A DNA stretch of 64,000 bases. Origin: Solibacteraceae bacterium (GTDB lineage: Bacteria; Acidobacteriota; Terriglobia; Bryobacterales; Bryobacteraceae). Shown in pieces: positions 62,038 to 64,000 of the stretch. The notes under the pieces are model-generated. The model saw nothing but the letters and a program-made list of their open reading frames with translations. It was not told the origin of the DNA and did not search any database. Location of the stretch: assembly GCA_021324015.1 (NCBI GenBank), contig JAJPJX010000213.1, positions 54,492 through 118,491 of the forward strand, written 5' to 3'. Within the stretch, counting starts at the first letter, position 1. Each line of letters begins with the position of its first letter. Both the position numbers and the translations under genes were made by a program.

Positions 62038-64000
62038 CTAGCTGCCGGCGACCGCGAGTGTCACCGAGTCCGAGGCGAAGGTCCCCACGGTAACCACGGT
62101 ATTGGCATTTCCAGCCGATACGGCCGGCACGGTCACCACCACCTGGTACAGGCCCACATAGCCCGGCACTGCCGCCGCCGAGACCACCGTCGCCGGCTGT
62201 CCGCCGATCGTCACGCTCACCGGGAGGACTGGAGTGGCCACAATGGCCGGCACCAGTTGACCCGTCTTCAGCGCCGGGTTGGTTTGGCCCGCTCCAGTGA
62301 GGTACAGCGTGATCATGTCCCCCGGGTGGGCAGGTGTGTCCGGGCCGATCAGGGCGCCGTCCGAGTTCCGGACCGCCAGGGCCCCGGACGAGGTGAAGAA
62401 CAGAGCGGGAGCCGCCGGCGCGAGAGTTACCGGCAGCGGCGCGCTCGGTGCGTTGTCGTTGTTTACGCTCAGTAGTTGGTCCCCGGTCGGAGTCTCAAAC
62501 GCCACCTGCGCGTTGATCTGGGTGGGCGAAACATACAGCATCTTGGCCCGCACACCGCCCACTGCCACGGCCGCGCCGTTCAGGATTTCCGGAATCGTAG
62601 TCCCCTGCCAGCCGGCGAGGTCCGTGGTGACTTTGGCCAGGTTGGAGCCGAATATCGAGATCAGCTCGCCCGGCGCCAGGGTACTGGCATTCTTGTCCAG
62701 GTTCCCGCTGATGACCGCCGTGACCGTGGGGGGATCGGTATTCGCCGGCCCCAACTGGGAGCGCACCACGCCGGCGGGGTGGTCTGAAGTGTGGATGTTG
62801 ACATAGGTGTTCTCCGGGGAGTGAACGATGGTGTTCAGCGTATTGAGCGCGGCATCGCTGACGGCCGTCACCGTGCGGAAGATGTTTCCGAAGCCCGTGG
62901 CGCTGTTGAGGGGGCTGCTCCCGCTGAGACCGCTATCGATGCGTACGGGGCCGGCTACGCCAGCCGCGCCGTCGTGGATATGCATACCGGTGATCGTCGC
63001 CGGCCCGGGAAAGCGGTAATTCATGTCGAAGGTAACCGCCCCGGCCTCCACCGTGCCGTCCTCGTAGCGCAATGTTGAAACTTGCAGCACTCCTACGGCG
63101 CTGGCGGTCGTCCCGGTGACCGGCGGAGTCTCATTCGAGGGCTGCAAGTTCACCGGAAATGTCATATGGTCCGTGTTCCGCAATTGCGCCCGGATGACCC
63201 CCGCCGGATATTCTGTAGTATGCAGATTGATGTAGTAGCCCATCGGATTGCTCCACAGGCCAAGTAGTGATGTCCGCTGAGCCGAATTGGTAATATCCAC
63301 TTCGACCGGGCGGTTAATACTGCCTACACCCGATGGATCCGACTGGACAGACGCTGCGCCGGATCCGATTCCGGTATTGAAGATCACCCCCGCGTTCACG
63401 CCCGCCGGTCCGTTGTGGATGTGGAAGCCGGTGAAGGTCACCTGGCTGGGGAAATGGTAGTCCACGTAAAAGAGAAGCTGTCCGCTGGTCGGCTGTCCGG
63501 AGGGGTCCCACGTGGTGATCACCGCCACCCGCGCGATGCCGGAAGCGCTGACCGCCGTGATGGCGGGGATCTCGTTGAGCGGGCTCATCAGGCCCATCAA
63601 CAGCTTGGCGGTAGCCTTCTGCATCTGTCCCCGCATCACGCCGGCGGGATTATCGGTGGTGTGCAGGTTGACGTAGTATTGGCTGGGATCCTGCAGGATA
63701 CCGGCCAGCGCCGCCAGCCCGGCGGTATCGCCGGGCATCACCTCTCCCTGCAAGTTAATGATTCCACGGCCGCTCGCGTCGGAGACCACGTTATTTGTGC
63801 CACTGAGGCCCGAACTGATCACCACGCCGGCATTCACCCCCGCCGGCCCGTTATGGATATGCAGCCCGGTAATGGTCACCTGGCTCGGAAAACTGTAGCC
63901 CACGAGGAAATCGACCGATCCGGACACAATCTGGCCAGTCGAGTCCCGTAGGATATGTGCCTCGAGGGTGGCCCAGCCGCTGGCGCTGATATTGACGGCC
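62038..64000 (-). CDS. CHRD-repeat protein with Solibacter-type C-terminal domain (5' end outside window)
   Basis: At least 653 residues; the frame is open to the window edge, so the start is missing (a GTG at 63927 is internal to the first repeat). Three CHRD repeats follow each other, each with 'T.TG.HIH.G.AGV.' and 'Y.N.HT...PAGV.R.Q' (e.g. FTGFHIHNGPAGVNAGVIFN and YYINLHTTEYPAGVIRAQLR). After ~residue 430 comes a ~215-residue C-terminal domain (LAPGELISIFGSNLA, SPTQINAQVAFET, GDMITLYLTGAGQTNPALKT, GYVGLYQVVVTVP) that I recognise as the TIGR03437-like domain common in Solibacter. Probably a cell-surface or secreted protein; role unknown. Confidence 0.85.
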   Translation of the reverse strand, partial: AVNISASGWATLEAHILRDSTGQIVSGSVDFLVGYSFPSQVTITGLHIHNGPAGVNAGVVISSGLSGTNNVVSDASGRGIINLQGEVMPGDTAGLAALAGILQDPSQYYVNLHTTDNPAGVMRGQMQKATAKLLMGLMSPLNEIPAITAVSASGIARVAVITTWDPSGQPTSGQLLFYVDYHFPSQVTFTGFHIHNGPAGVNAGVIFNTGIGSGAASVQSDPSGVGSINRPVEVDITNSAQRTSLLGLWSNPMGYYINLHTTEYPAGVIRAQLRNTDHMTFPVNLQPSNETPPVTGTTASAVGVLQVSTLRYEDGTVEAGAVTFDMNYRFPGPATITGMHIHDGAAGVAGPVRIDSGLSGSSPLNSATGFGNIFRTVTAVSDAALNTLNTIVHSPENTYVNIHTSDHPAGVVRSQLGPANTDPPTVTAVISGNLDKNASTLAPGELISIFGSNLAKVTTDLAGWQGTTIPEILNGAAVAVGGVRAKMLYVSPTQINAQVAFETPTGDQLLSVNNDNAPSAPLPVTLAPAAPALFFTSSGALAVRNSDGALIGPDTPAHPGDMITLYLTGAGQTNPALKTGQLVPAIVATPVLPVSVTIGGQPATVVSAAAVPGYVGLYQVVVTVPAVSAGNANTVVTVGTFASDSVTLAVAGS

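Overview
The window reads as a chromosomal segment of a high-GC acidobacterium, most likely from the Solibacter/Bryobacter group (Bryobacterales). The lineage call rests on family content, not on a marker gene. It includes an ADOP-type ABC permease (acidobacterial duplicated orphan permease), two tandem Oar-like TonB-dependent receptors with an N-terminal carboxypeptidase-regulatory domain, and a CHRD-repeat protein ending in a domain I recognise as the Solibacter-type C-terminal domain (TIGR03437-like). Other support comes from a PQQ dehydrogenase with its cytochrome c, hopanoid genes and many GTG/TTG starts. I see no rRNA, tRNA, CRISPR array, prophage or insertion sequence. Genes are packed tightly, no gene-free gap exceeds 300 bases, and many neighbours overlap by 1-17 bases.

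Layout. 1-3463 (+): end of an ABC ATPase, a DUF4097 protein and an ADOP permease. 3466-5828 (-): a periplasmic PQQ dehydrogenase translationally coupled to a di-haem cytochrome c. 5916-12077 (+): a nucleoside salvage operon (pyrimidine-nucleoside phosphorylase, concentrative nucleoside transporter, purine-nucleoside phosphorylase, cytidine deaminase, a signal-peptide-bearing deaminase, a double-SIS sugar-phosphate protein). 12152-19196 (+): two Oar-like outer-membrane receptors separated by a clear terminator and promoter. 19242-21078 (+): miaB and a bifunctional-nuclease (DUF151) gene. 21087-26199 (-): a split biotin carboxylase/biotin carrier pair, a DnaC-like helicase loader and a GH35-like protein with decayed catalytic motifs. 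26268-29101 (+): a Fur regulator, an FHA-GAF-SpoIIE phosphatase and a DUF4160/DUF2442 pair. 29222-36305 (-): proline dehydrogenase, two small membrane proteins, a class A penicillin-binding protein and two TPR proteins. 36426-38179 (+): an exported small protein coupled to a CPA2 antiporter. 38182-40998 (-): a propeller plus PHP-like (DUF3604) protein.

41041-56704 is a metal-efflux region. A leftward operon encodes a complete CzcCBA-type RND system plus a DUF190 PII-like protein. A divergent rightward operon encodes a small membrane protein, a second TolC protein, a second adaptor, an ABC ATPase with its permease, and a second heavy-metal RND pump. A CDF transporter follows, flanked by two copies of a short dispersed repeat. 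The ABC pair sits inside the RND operon, and its ATPase carries proline where the switch histidine is expected.

56934-61909 (-): a LolA-like periplasmic protein, hpnJ, two four-helix EamA/SMR-type proteins and hpnI, followed by adenylate kinase behind its own promoter. This looks like a hopanoid head-group module with a built-in candidate lipid flippase and carrier. 62038-64000 (-): the 5'-truncated CHRD protein.

The strongest candidates for undescribed biology are the RND-ABC composite efflux operon and the hopanoid module with the paired half-EamA proteins.
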